DNA from: Zoogloea sp044344315 | Lineage (GTDB): Bacteria > Pseudomonadota > Gammaproteobacteria > Burkholderiales > Rhodocyclaceae | Assembly (NCBI RefSeq): GCF_044344315.1 | Contig: NZ_JBIJDC010000011.1 | Span: 3,736 to 67,735 of the forward strand | Direction of reading: 5' to 3' | DNA length: 64,000 bases | Part shown: positions 52,845 through 62,070 of the stretch, one piece after another | Numbering within the stretch: position 1 is the stretch's first letter | Layout of the letters: every line of letters begins with the position of its first letter | Program-made: the position numbers and the translations under genes | The notes under the pieces: generated by a model | The model's database searches: none | What the model was told of the DNA's origin: nothing | The model's input: only the letters and a program-made list of their open reading frames with translations

Positions 52845-53531
52845 ATGCGTGAATCCACCTCCGCAGTCCCCCGTGAATTGCCGGACTACCTCCGGGATAC
52901 CTACACCTGGGCTTACCTCGATCACCGCACCCTGCCCTGGCTCGACCGGCCGGTGGTGGTGTCGGCGATCCTGTGGGGTAACGCCGACCGGCTGATGAGC
53001 CGGGCCGTGGCCGAGTTCCAGCCCGGCCAGCAGGTGCTCCAGGCGGCGGCTGTCTATGGGGATTTCTCGCCCCGGCTGGCCCGGCAGCTCGGCGACAAGG
53101 GGCAACTGCTGGTGCTCGACGTGGCCCCCATCCAGATCGCCAACACCCATCGCAAACTAGCACCGTGGGCGGGCAGCACCCAGGCCCAGGTGGCCGATCT
53201 CACCGAGCCGGTGGGGCGCAGCTTTGACGCGGTGTGCTGCTTCTTTCTGCTCCACGAGGTGCCGCCTGCCGCCCGCCGCTGCATCGTGACCAACCTCCTC
53301 GACGCCGTGGAGCCGGGCGGCAAGATCGTCTTTGTGGACTATCACAAGCCGCGCTGGTGGCATCCGATGGGGCCGGTGATGGCCCTGGTATTCCGTTACC
53401 TGGAGCCGTTTGCCAATTCCCTGCTGGAAGAGTCGATCGAAACCCTGGTTCTGGAGACCGCCGATTTCGAATGGCGCAAGGAGACCTTCTTCGGCGGGCT
53501 GTATCAGAAGGTGGTGGGGATCCGCCGCTGA
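52845..53531 (+). CDS. rquA: RquA-like rhodoquinone biosynthesis methyltransferase-fold protein
   Basis: A 228-residue protein of the class I methyltransferase fold. Features matching RquA are PRELPDYLRDTYTWAY, ILWGN, VYGDFSPRLA in place of the usual glycine-rich SAM motif, CFFLLHEVPPAARR and VFVDYHKPRWWHP. RquA converts ubiquinone to rhodoquinone, an anaerobic electron carrier. It is divergent from the CheW-cache gene (225 bp) and converges on the cobalamin-binding protein gene. Assignment rests on recalled motifs, so it should be checked against ordinary UbiE-like methyltransferases. Confidence 0.75.
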   Translation: MRESTSAVPRELPDYLRDTYTWAYLDHRTLPWLDRPVVVSAILWGNADRLMSRAVAEFQPGQQVLQAAAVYGDFSPRLARQLGDKGQLLVLDVAPIQIANTHRKLAPWAGSTQAQVADLTEPVGRSFDAVCCFFLLHEVPPAARRCIVTNLLDAVEPGGKIVFVDYHKPRWWHPMGPVMALVFRYLEPFANSLLEESIETLVLETADFEWRKETFFGGLYQKVVGIRR

Positions 53532-53552
53532 GGGCGGCCACACCCTGCCCGC

Positions 53553-54356
53553 TCACCCGGCCAGCCGGTCGAGATAGGCGGCGATGGCCGGCAGGCCTTC
53601 ACGGATGGCTGCCGGGCCAGGGGCCAGCAGGATGGCCGATTTGATCTCCAGCACCTGCCCGTTGCGCACCGCCGGGATGGCATCCCAGCCGGGCCGGGAG
53701 GTCACGTGGCCGGGCTGGAAGTGCTTGCCGCACCACGACCCGATGATGAGGTCCGGTGCCCGCGGAATGACCACCGATGCATCCGCGAGGATGCGTTCCT
53801 TGGCGTTGGGATGCACCGACAGCTCCCCGAAACAGTCTTCACCGCCGGCAATGCCAATCAGCTCCGACACCCAGCGGATGCCGGTGATCAGCGGCTCGTT
53901 CCACTCCTCGAAGTAAACCCGCGGCCGCCGCCCCAGCTGCAGCGTGCGGGCCTCACCGGCCGCACGCACGGCGGCGATGCGCTGCTCCAGTTCAGCCACC
54001 AGCGCCAGGGCCCTGGCCTCGGCGCCCACCAGGCGCCCCACTGTCTCGATCATCGCCAGGATGCCGTCCACGCTGCGATGGTTGAACACGTGCACCGCCA
54101 CGCCGGCCTTCACCAGGTCGCGGGCGATCTCGCCCTGCAGATCGGAAAAGGCCAGCACCAGATCAGGCTCCACGGCCAGGATGCGTTCGATTTTGGCGCT
54201 GGAAAAGCCGCTGACCTTGGGCTTCTCCTTGCGTGCCCGGGGCGGATGGGTGGTGAAGCCCGAGATGCCGGCGATGCGCGCTTCCTCGCCCAGCAGGTAG
54301 AGCACCTCGACGGTTTCGGTGGACAGGCAGACGATGCGCTGGGGCAGACGGGGCAT
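53553..54356 (-). CDS. Cobalamin-binding protein, BtuF-like, without signal peptide
   Basis: A 267-residue protein of the periplasmic-binding fold used for vitamin B12. It has PQRIVCLSTETVEVLYLLG at the N terminus, EPDLVLAFSDLQ and WNEPLITGIRWVSELIGIAGG. Starting at 54356 there is no signal sequence; a longer in-frame start also gives none. A cytoplasmic location is therefore likely, perhaps as a corrinoid-binding or salvage protein. It ends the leftward cobalamin operon, 29 bp beyond the hypothetical gene. Confidence 0.78.
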   Translation of the reverse strand: MPRLPQRIVCLSTETVEVLYLLGEEARIAGISGFTTHPPRARKEKPKVSGFSSAKIERILAVEPDLVLAFSDLQGEIARDLVKAGVAVHVFNHRSVDGILAMIETVGRLVGAEARALALVAELEQRIAAVRAAGEARTLQLGRRPRVYFEEWNEPLITGIRWVSELIGIAGGEDCFGELSVHPNAKERILADASVVIPRAPDLIIGSWCGKHFQPGHVTSRPGWDAIPAVRNGQVLEIKSAILLAPGPAAIREGLPAIAAYLDRLAG

Positions 54357-54385
54357 GGACGTATCCAGGAGATGAACCGCGGTGT

Positions 54386-55429
54386 TCAGCGGGGAAAGGG
54401 CGACGGGCAGGCCTGGCGATCCTGGGCCGGATTGCACAGCTGCACGGTTTCGAGGAAGGCCTCGGCGGCGAGCCTGGGCTCCCGCGCCACGGCCAGTACG
54501 GACTCAGCCTCCCCGGCCGGCAGGCGCCAGGCGCGCTGCACCACGTAGAGCCAGTCCGGTCCTTCGATGGCCTTCACCACGGCCAGTTCGGCATAGTTGG
54601 TGTCGGGCACCCGGGGGCACACCAGAAAGGTCTGGGCCACCACGCCATGGGGTGCGTTGGCGCCCGGCGGCAGTAGGCTCACCTCGCCGGCGGGCACGCC
54701 GCAGCGGGTCGCCCGGCTGCGTTGCATGCCCTCCAGCAGCATCACCGCCTGGCCCTTCGACTTTGTGCGCTGCAGGCCCTGCACGGCGACCAGCTGGGTC
54801 CAGTCACGGATGCTCTCGCCCAGGGGCACGAAGTCGGCACTCCAATAACGCGGCGTGCTTTCGTTGGACGCTGGCACGCTGTCGGCGGGCAGGGGCAGGT
54901 TGAGCCAGCGCACGCCACCGGCGGCAAGCTCCTGACGACGGGCCGCCGCCAGTTCGCGCAGGCGCCGGTAGGGCGGATCCAGCTCGGCCTGGAAGTCGGC
55001 CCCGGCACTGTCAGCCACCAGCACGCGGGAGTTGTCCTTCTCGAAGCGGTACCACACCTCGTACTGACGCGCCGCGCCGCAGGCCTGCACCGTCCAGTGT
55101 TCAAGGGCGTGATGCACCGGGCGGGGACGGGTCTCGAGCAGATCGGGGGCGGCCTGCACGCTGTCGGTAACGTGGACATCCTGGCACGGCCTGGCCGCAC
55201 GGGCCTCGTGGGCCTTGATGGAGTCGAGCACCTGGCGCTGGGCCGCGGCCATGCGCCAGGCACCGGCATAGCCCGGCACCAGGCGCTCGTCGGCCGGAAT
55301 GGCCGCCACCTGGCCGATGCGGGTGACGATCTCGCCGGGGAGAGGGCCAGGCCCGGATCCAGCCCCCGGCTCGGCCGCGCCGGCCGACGTCAGGCCGAAC
55401 GCAAGCAGCACGACAAGAACTCGCCTCAT
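54386..55429 (-). CDS. Secreted protein of unknown function in the cobalamin operon
   Basis: A 347-residue protein with a signal peptide (MRRVLVVLLAFGLTSAGA, cut before AEPGAG). I do not recognise a domain. Several cysteines (HVTDSV region preceded by ARPCQD, VQACGAA, RCGVPAG, LVCPRVP, VQLCNPA) could form disulfide bonds. Its ATG overlaps the stop of btuF by 4 bp, so it is coupled to btuF translation. A periplasmic role near B12 uptake is possible but not shown. Confidence 0.65.
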   Translation of the reverse strand: MRRVLVVLLAFGLTSAGAAEPGAGSGPGPLPGEIVTRIGQVAAIPADERLVPGYAGAWRMAAAQRQVLDSIKAHEARAARPCQDVHVTDSVQAAPDLLETRPRPVHHALEHWTVQACGAARQYEVWYRFEKDNSRVLVADSAGADFQAELDPPYRRLRELAAARRQELAAGGVRWLNLPLPADSVPASNESTPRYWSADFVPLGESIRDWTQLVAVQGLQRTKSKGQAVMLLEGMQRSRATRCGVPAGEVSLLPPGANAPHGVVAQTFLVCPRVPDTNYAELAVVKAIEGPDWLYVVQRAWRLPAGEAESVLAVAREPRLAAEAFLETVQLCNPAQDRQACPSPFPR

Positions 55430-56301
55430 CGCCGTGCCCGGGCTTCTTCGAGCTGACTGCACAGGCGCTCGGCGCCGTCGAGGATACGCGGTGTGTGGCG
55501 CTGGATCTGGTCCGGCGGGATGAAGAACAGGTTGCCGCGGCTGACCGCCTGCAGCTTGGTCCACTGGCGCCAGTCGTCCAGCCATTCGGGCCGGGCCTCA
55601 CCCATGCCGCTGGCAACGATCACCTCGGGCGCCGCGGCCAGCACCGCCTCGGTGTCGATGGTGGGGGCCAGCACCGGCAGCCGGGCAAACACGTTCTCGC
55701 CGCCACACAGGCGGATCACGTCGGAGATCAGGTGTTCGCCATTGATGGTCATCAGCGGGCGGTTCCAGATCTCGTAGAAGGTGCGCACCCTGGGCCGGCT
55801 GGAATAGCGGGCTTGCAAGGCAGCATGGCGCTCGCGAAAGGCCTTGGCCGCGCTTTCGGCCGCTGCTTCGGTGCCGGCCAGCCTGCCCAGCTGGGACAGG
55901 CTGCGGGCCACGTCCTCGATCTTGCGCGGCTCGTTGATGAACACCGGAATGCCCAGCCCGCGCAGCTTGTCCAGGTGGGCGTCGCGGTTGCCACTCTTCC
56001 AGGCCACCACCAGGTCGGGCTTGAGGGCCACGACCTTCTCCATGTCCACCGAGGTGTAGCCGCCCACGCGGACCACCTTCCTTGCCGCCTCCGGGTAGTC
56101 GCTGTACTGCACGACACCCACCACCTTGTCGCCGGCCCCGGCGGCATACAGCAGCTCGGTCACGTGGGGCGCCAGGCTGACGATGCGGCGGGCGGGCTGG
56201 GCCAGGCGGATGCTCTGCCCCAGGTCATCGGTGAGGTCGACGGCGGCGCCGGCCAGGCTGGAGAGCAGCAGCAGGCCAAGGGCCAGAAGGGGGTGACGCA
56301 T
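55426..56301 (-). CDS. btuF: Cobalamin ABC transporter binding protein BtuF
   Basis: A 291-residue periplasmic protein. Signal peptide at about 1-20 (LLALGLLLLSSLAGA). The family motifs are PARRIVSLAPHVTELLYAAGAGDKV and KPDLVVAWKSGN, and the last third has PTIDTEAVLAAAPEVIVASG. It delivers B12 or its precursors to BtuCD, whose genes are not in the window. It is in the middle of the leftward operon, 21 bp downstream of cobD. Confidence 0.88.
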   Translation of the reverse strand: MRHPLLALGLLLLSSLAGAAVDLTDDLGQSIRLAQPARRIVSLAPHVTELLYAAGAGDKVVGVVQYSDYPEAARKVVRVGGYTSVDMEKVVALKPDLVVAWKSGNRDAHLDKLRGLGIPVFINEPRKIEDVARSLSQLGRLAGTEAAAESAAKAFRERHAALQARYSSRPRVRTFYEIWNRPLMTINGEHLISDVIRLCGGENVFARLPVLAPTIDTEAVLAAAPEVIVASGMGEARPEWLDDWRQWTKLQAVSRGNLFFIPPDQIQRHTPRILDGAERLCSQLEEARARR

Positions 56302-56322
56302 GGGGCAGATCTCCCGTTGAAA

Positions 56323-57294
56323 TCAGGTTTCGGCAAGGGCCACGGCGAGGCGGGCCCATTCGGATTCGGAGGCCGGCAGGCCGAAACGCAGGCCGGCCGG
56401 CGCCTCGAACAGGCGGGTCAGGATGCCCTGGGCGGCCAGGCCTTCGTGAATGGCGTGGGCGCGGGGTGTCGGACGCCACTGGAACAGAGCAGTTCCCCCG
56501 CCCCCGGTCAGACCGTTCTCGTTAAGAAGGCTGGCCAGCCGGCGGCTGTCACGGGCCAGGCTGCGCCGGGCCTCGGCCTGCCAGGCCGCGTCCGCCAGCG
56601 CCGCCGCCGTCACCTGACGGGCCGGGCCCGACACCGCCCACGGCCCGAGCCGTTCCGCCAGCGCATTCAGCACGGCGGGCTCGGCAAAGACAAAGCCCAC
56701 CCGGGCCCCGGCCAGGCCGAAAAACTTGCCCACCGAACGCAGCACCACCAGGCCGGGCCGGCCGGAGAGGGGCACCAGGCTGTCGGCGGGATCGGCATCG
56801 ATGAAGGCCTCGTCCACGATCAAGCAGCCGCCGCGGGCCGCCAGTTCGGCATGCCAGCTCAGCAACTGGGCCCGCGGAAAGCGCTGACCATCGGGGTTAT
56901 TGGGCTGGACCAGGAGCAGGATGTCCGCCTCGCCCACGGCCGCAGCGATGTGTTGCGCAGGGACGGCCCGGATCGGGTGGCCACGCCAGGCGTGGGGATG
57001 TTCGGCGTAAGTCGGCGCCAGGGTGAGCACCCTCCCCGACGCAAGACAGGCCGGCAGGGCCTGGATGGCAGCCTGGGAACCCGCCACCGGAAGCAGATGG
57101 GGGCTACCGTAAAACGCGGCGGCGGCGGCCTCCAGCCCATCGTCCGTCTCGGGCAGGCGCTGCCACACCTCCGGCGCCAGCGGCGGCACGGGGTAGGCCT
57201 GCGGATTGATCCCGGTGGACAGGTCAACCCACTCCGCCAGCGGAATGCCGTAGCGCCGGGCGGCCTGGCGCAGACGCCCGCCGTGTTCAAGCAT
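56323..57294 (-). CDS. cobD: Threonine-phosphate decarboxylase CobD
   Basis: A 323-residue PLP enzyme of aminotransferase fold that makes aminopropanol phosphate for the cobalamin side chain. The N-terminal STGINP motif, VQPNNPDG and the PLP lysine in RSVGKFFGLAGARVGF are clear. It overlaps the cbiB gene by 8 bp, and the two products work at consecutive steps. Confidence 0.92.
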   Translation of the reverse strand: MLEHGGRLRQAARRYGIPLAEWVDLSTGINPQAYPVPPLAPEVWQRLPETDDGLEAAAAAFYGSPHLLPVAGSQAAIQALPACLASGRVLTLAPTYAEHPHAWRGHPIRAVPAQHIAAAVGEADILLLVQPNNPDGQRFPRAQLLSWHAELAARGGCLIVDEAFIDADPADSLVPLSGRPGLVVLRSVGKFFGLAGARVGFVFAEPAVLNALAERLGPWAVSGPARQVTAAALADAAWQAEARRSLARDSRRLASLLNENGLTGGGGTALFQWRPTPRAHAIHEGLAAQGILTRLFEAPAGLRFGLPASESEWARLAVALAET

Positions 57295-58225
57295 GGATCA
57301 GGGCACTCACCGCCGCCACGCCCAGCACCCACAGCCACACACCGTTGTTAACCAGCGCCAGGGCCTTGTCGATGTCCGCGGCCCGGGCCGGCGCGCCGGC
57401 CCCAAGGGGCGGACGGCTTTCAAGCTGGCCGTGATAGATCGCCGGACCGCCAAGGCACACGTCCAGGGCGCCGGCACCGGCCGCCATCACCGGGCCGGCA
57501 TTGGGGCTGTCCCAGGCCGGCGCCTGGGTACGCCAGCAGCGTAGCGCGTTGGCGGTGTGGCCGAGCAGCGCATAGCTCAGGGCCGTGAGCCGGGCGGGGA
57601 CAAAGTTGAGCACATCGTCGATGCGCGCGGCGGCCCAGCCGAAGCGCAGGTAGCGCTCGGTGCGGTAGCCCCACATGGCATCCAGGGTATTGGCCAGGCG
57701 GAACATCAAGGCGCCCGGCCCGCCCAGCAGCGCAAACCAGAACAAGGCACCGAAGACCGCGTCATTGCCGTTTTCAAGCACGGACTCGACGGTGGCCTTG
57801 GCCACGCCCGACTCATCCAGCTCGGTGGTATCCCGGGAGACGATCCAGGACAGGCGCTGGCGGGCGCCGGCCAGATCACCCTTCGCCAGGGGGTCCGCCA
57901 CAGCCCGTGCATGCTCGGCCAGGCTGCGGCCACCCACGGCGAAATACAGCAGGCCCACATCCACCGCCACGCCCAGCCACACATGGGCTTCCTTCAGGGA
58001 GCCGGCCAGCGCCACCCAGGGCAGCACCGCCACGATCCAGGCCAGCAGGCCGGCGCCCCGGTGGCTGCCCAGGCGCCGCAGCACACGCTCGACCGCAGCG
58101 GCATAGCGCCCGAAACCCACCAGGGGATGGAAACGCCGCGGTTCGCCGAGAAGGCGGTCGAGGAAGAGGCCCAGCAGCATGGGCAGGGCAACGGGAAACA
58201 GGGCGGCGAGGAGCAGGGCGAGCAT
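57287..58225 (-). CDS. cbiB: Adenosylcobinamide-phosphate synthase CbiB
   Basis: A 312-residue inner-membrane enzyme joining aminopropanol phosphate to cobyric acid. Motifs: GLFLDRLLGEPRRFHPLVGFG near the N terminus, IVSRDTTELDE, and MWGYRTERYLRFGWAAARIDD. Several hydrophobic segments are present. It is the first gene of the leftward cobalamin operon and starts only 39 bp from the divergent cobQ, so no room remains for a cobalamin riboswitch between them. Confidence 0.93.
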   Translation of the reverse strand: MLALLLAALFPVALPMLLGLFLDRLLGEPRRFHPLVGFGRYAAAVERVLRRLGSHRGAGLLAWIVAVLPWVALAGSLKEAHVWLGVAVDVGLLYFAVGGRSLAEHARAVADPLAKGDLAGARQRLSWIVSRDTTELDESGVAKATVESVLENGNDAVFGALFWFALLGGPGALMFRLANTLDAMWGYRTERYLRFGWAAARIDDVLNFVPARLTALSYALLGHTANALRCWRTQAPAWDSPNAGPVMAAGAGALDVCLGGPAIYHGQLESRPPLGAGAPARAADIDKALALVNNGVWLWVLGVAAVSALIHA

Positions 58226-58264
58226 GGGATAATCAAAGGCTTATTGCACCCTGGATTGTAAGTC

Positions 58265-59776
<1,512 letters not shown>

Positions 59777-59808
59777 CCGCTCAACCGCCCCTCTCTACCA
59801 TTCTCCCC

Positions 59809-60036
59809 ATGGACGCCGATCTCGCCTCTCTCGAACAAAAGCTCGAACAATTGCTCAGCCGTCATGCCGCGGCCCAAGCCCGGCTGAACAGCCAGTACGC
59901 AAGCGCGCAAACCGAAAACCGCGCCCTGCAGGAGCGGGTCGACGCCCTGGAATCCGCCAATCGCGAACTCAACGACAAGCTCGGGCTGGTCGGCAGTCGC
60001 CTCGAAGCGCTGCTGGCCCGCATCCCGGAGGCCTGA
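59809..60036 (+). CDS. Small coiled-coil protein, ZapB-like
   Basis: A 75-residue protein that is mostly a coiled coil (heptads in LEQKLEQLLSRH and NRALQERVDALES). It lies 1 bp before zapA; small coiled-coil genes in this position are thought to assist ZapA/FtsZ in division. The ATG at 59809 is preferred; a TTG start at 59773 would overlap cobQ. Its exact role is inferred. Confidence 0.72.
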   Translation: MDADLASLEQKLEQLLSRHAAAQARLNSQYASAQTENRALQERVDALESANRELNDKLGLVGSRLEALLARIPEA

Positions 60037-60037
60037 T

Positions 60038-60334
60038 ATGGAACAACTCGACATCAAGCTTCTGGGGCGTGAATACCGCGTCGCCTGCAAGCCCGAAGAG
60101 AAGGATGGCTTGCTCGCAGCCGTTACCTACCTCGACGAAAAAATGCGCGACCTGGCCGACAAGACCAACTCCGCTGGCGAACGCCTGGCCGTGATGACGG
60201 CCCTCAACATTACTCACGAATTTCTGCAATTTCAGCGTGCCGGCGGGTTTGACATCCCGACGCTCAAGCGTAGAATCGAACGCATCAACAGTCGTCTCGA
60301 CGGTGCCCTGGCAGAGCAGGAAACGCTCTTCTAG
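60038..60334 (+). CDS. zapA: Cell division protein ZapA
   Basis: A 98-residue FtsZ-ring stabiliser. It shows LDIKLLGREYRVACKPEEKDGLLAAV, an N-terminal beta hairpin, and a long C-terminal helix with THEFLQFQRAGG. It is in operon with the coiled-coil gene and is followed by the 6S RNA gene, the order usual in beta- and gammaproteobacteria. Confidence 0.93.
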   Translation: MEQLDIKLLGREYRVACKPEEKDGLLAAVTYLDEKMRDLADKTNSAGERLAVMTALNITHEFLQFQRAGGFDIPTLKRRIERINSRLDGALAEQETLF

Positions 60335-60367
60335 CCCGCGTCAGGCGGCTGAGAAATACAGGTTTGA

Positions 60368-60551
60368 TTAATCCCCTGCGGTGTTGGTCAAGGCTTAATA
60401 TTCCTTGAACCAATGTCTACGTGACATGGGTCGCTGCCCATTGAAACCGCTGGTGTGCGCGCTCCTCGTCGAGTGTGCCTGATGCGGAAGGAATGCGGCC
60501 CCCCTGAACTCCGGTTCAGGATGAAGGCCTGACGGCATGCGCGGGGGACCC
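60368..60551 (+). ncRNA. ssrS: 6S RNA (ends approximate)
   Basis: The position just after zapA, the length near 180 nt and the sequence CCTTGAACCAA fit 6S RNA, which sequesters sigma-70 polymerase. The 5' segment TCCCCTGCGG can pair with the 3' GCGCGGGGGA to close the long hairpin. A strong terminator follows immediately. Exact ends and the open promoter-like bubble need structure prediction. Confidence 0.8.
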
Positions 60552-60554
60552 AAC

Positions 60555-60586
60555 AAAAAAGCGCAGATTTCGGTCTGCGCTTTTTT
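60555..60586. terminator. Bidirectional rho-independent terminator
   Basis: GCGCAGA and TCTGCGC form a 7-bp stem around TTTCGG, with AAAAAA before and TTTTTT after. It ends the 6S RNA transcript rightwards and probably the cytochrome gene leftwards. Confidence 0.93.
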
Positions 60587-60652
60587 ACGTTCATTTTTTG
60601 CGTCTTGCCCCGGCCCGCAGCCCGAAAGGCTACGAACCGGTCTGGAGAAAAC

Positions 60653-61105
60653 TCACTCCGGCGCCTTGAAGCCGGCACCCGCCTTGTTGGCCAGGAAAGC
60701 CACGGCACGCTTCAGCTCGTCATCGGTCAGGTCAGCAGCACCACCCTTCGGCGGCATCGCGCCCTTGCCGGCAGCGGCAGACTTGGCCAGACCATCGAGG
60801 CCAGCACCCAGACGGGGGCCCCAGGCGCCCTTGTCGCCCGCCTTCGGCGCACCGGCAGCACCGCTGTCGTGACAGGCGCCGCACACCGAAGCGTAAATCT
60901 GCTCGCCCTTGCGGCTACCCGGAGCCGCCGCCGGCGCAGCCGCCAGGGACACGCTCGCGACCGGCTGGATCAGCTTGGCCGCCAGTTCTTCATCGACCGC
61001 GGCCTTCTTGCCGCAACCCACGAGCTGGGTTGCCATCACGGCAACACCAAGAGAAAGCGCAATCCGCGCGTAGGAAGAGACGGGGGAACGACGAAAATCC
61101 GACAT
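60653..61105 (-). CDS. Cytochrome c5-type lipoprotein
   Basis: A 150-residue c-type cytochrome. A lipobox LVGC with C31 ends the signal peptide, so it is likely lipid-anchored in the periplasm. An alanine- and proline-rich linker precedes the heme domain with CGACH (C75, C78, H79) and probable axial methionine M117 in AMPPKGG. The start at 61105 has an AGGAA site. Members of this class shuttle electrons to terminal oxidases or reductases. It converges with 6S RNA. Confidence 0.88.
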   Translation of the reverse strand: MSDFRRSPVSSYARIALSLGVAVMATQLVGCGKKAAVDEELAAKLIQPVASVSLAAAPAAAPGSRKGEQIYASVCGACHDSGAAGAPKAGDKGAWGPRLGAGLDGLAKSAAAGKGAMPPKGGAADLTDDELKRAVAFLANKAGAGFKAPE

Positions 61106-61246
61106 GCTGAATTCCTCGAGAACGGGCAAGATTTAGTAAAGCATTGATTATAGCGGGGGTATCCGCATTCTGTCAGGCAAAGCATGGACTCCGCCCGCGA
61201 TTCGCGCTATCCTGCGCGCCTCGAAAGCAATGCTCTCGAAAACCGC

Positions 61247-61323
61247 GCGCCCGTAGCTCAGCTGGATAGAGTACTGCCCTCCGAAGGCAGGGGTCGGACG
61301 TTCGAATCGTCTCGGGCGCGCCA
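61247..61323 (+). tRNA. tRNA-Arg (CCG)
   Basis: A 77-nt tRNA with encoded CCA. The acceptor arm GCGCCCG pairs with CGGGCGC. The anticodon loop CTCCGAA between CTGCC and GGCAG gives anticodon CCG. The T loop is GTTCGAATC-like. An integrase gene begins 740 bp downstream. Confidence 0.96.
61300..61323 (+). other. Candidate attachment site at the tRNA-Arg 3' end
   Basis: Integrases of this class often use the 3' end of a tRNA gene, which is then reconstituted by the element. The tRNA is intact and the element begins just after it. The matching direct repeat at the other end would be outside the window, so the exact att core cannot be fixed. Confidence 0.35.
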
Positions 61324-61330
61324 CAAATTC

Positions 61331-61369
61331 AATGGGTTAGATCGAAAGATCTAGCCCATTTTTGTTTTG
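61331..61369 (+). terminator. Terminator after tRNA-Arg
   Basis: AATGGGTTAGATC and GATCTAGCCCATT form a 13-bp stem with one G-T pair and a GAAA loop, followed by TTTTGTTTT. It lies 7 bp after the tRNA end. Confidence 0.9.
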
Positions 61370-61470
61370 TGCCCCCGCCGTGCCCATCCTGTGCCCATGC
61401 CGTGCCTCGCACTCTGACAGCTTTTGCCCAAAAGCTAGGAGTCGAGTGCTGCTTTCCGTGCCTCTATTTT

Positions 61471-61686
61471 TCACGAACCCAAATCGTCAGGCACTCGCTC
61501 AAACAAATCCCCTACCCCACACGCAAACAAAGCGCAGAGACAATCGATCGTCTCCATGTCTACCCGGTTGGCCGTCTCGTTGTATAGCAGGGTAATCGTG
61601 TTGCGGTGTAGGCCCGTTTCACGGGCAACGTCAGCAATCTTGAGCTTCCGCTCGCCCATCATCCGGGACAGGTGGCATCGGATCAT
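61471..61686 (-). CDS. Small XRE-family regulator
   Basis: A 71-residue Cro/CI-type DNA-binding protein: KIADVARETGLHRNTITLLYN is the helix-turn-helix, and the last part (LCALFACGVGDLFERV) is the usual closing helix. A GGAGGAAAG site precedes the ATG. It is divergent from the excisionase-like and integrase genes, with operator-like repeats between, so it probably represses the element. Confidence 0.85.
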   Translation of the reverse strand: MIRCHLSRMMGERKLKIADVARETGLHRNTITLLYNETANRVDMETIDCLCALFACGVGDLFERVPDDLGS

Positions 61687-61706
61687 TCTTTCCTCCAGAA
61701 CAAAAA

Positions 61707-61721
61707 GTCATCTTGAATGAC
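61707..61721. promoter_or_regulatory. Operator-like repeat 1 of the element control region
   Basis: GTCAT-N5-ATGAC, a perfect inverted repeat 20 bp from the repressor start. It resembles repeat 2 52 bp away, about five helical turns. Confidence 0.6.
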
Positions 61722-61730
61722 AAAAATGGA

Positions 61731-61758
61731 TTGACAACGACTTTCTGAGAGATAGAAT
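61731..61758 (+). promoter_or_regulatory. Promoter of the integrase operon
   Basis: TTGACA (61731-61736) and TAGAAT (61753-61758) are separated by 16 bp, close to the sigma-70 consensus. The two operator-like repeats lie on either side. Confidence 0.7.
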
Positions 61759-61773
61759 GTCATTCAGAACGAC
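61759..61773. promoter_or_regulatory. Operator-like repeat 2 of the element control region
   Basis: GTCAT-N5-ACGAC, one base off a perfect match to repeat 1. It directly follows the -10 box, at the expected transcription start. Confidence 0.55.
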
Positions 61774-61833
61774 AAAACGCCTAGCTGAATGCGTTTTTGC
61801 AGTTCTGCGTGATTTTAATTCTTGGAGACCGTC

Positions 61834-62070
61834 ATGTCACTGACCTACCTCACCACCGACGAGTTGTCGGGCCTCATCAAGTACGACCCACGAACCATCC
61901 GAGAACGCCTCAAGGACAGCGTACTCCTTGAGGGAAAGCACTACATCCGCCCGTTTGGTGGCCGGAAGATTCTGTACATCTGGGAGCACATCGAACGAGA
62001 CATGGGCCTGAAGTCGGCCGGCGACAGCTTCGCCATCCCGATGGCAAACGGAGGTGTGTGTCATGGGTAG
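61834..62070 (+). CDS. Small excisionase-like DNA-binding protein
   Basis: A 78-residue protein with a winged-helix-like N terminus: LTTDELSGLIKYDPRTIRERLKD, then HYIRPFGGRKILYIWEHIE. The last residues are probably flexible. Position just before the integrase, overlapping its start by 8 bp, suggests a directionality factor. It has a GGAG site before the ATG at 61834. Direct evidence for excisionase function is lacking. Confidence 0.7.
   Translation: MSLTYLTTDELSGLIKYDPRTIRERLKDSVLLEGKHYIRPFGGRKILYIWEHIERDMGLKSAGDSFAIPMANGGVCHG

Noticed and set aside
55495..57351. 618-codon open frame on the plus strand
   Set aside because: Antisense to btuF and cobD, both with clear motifs; the translated sequence has no domain.
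58226..58264. Possible cobalamin riboswitch before the cobalamin genes
   Set aside because: Only 39 bp separate the two start codons, far too short for the aptamer.
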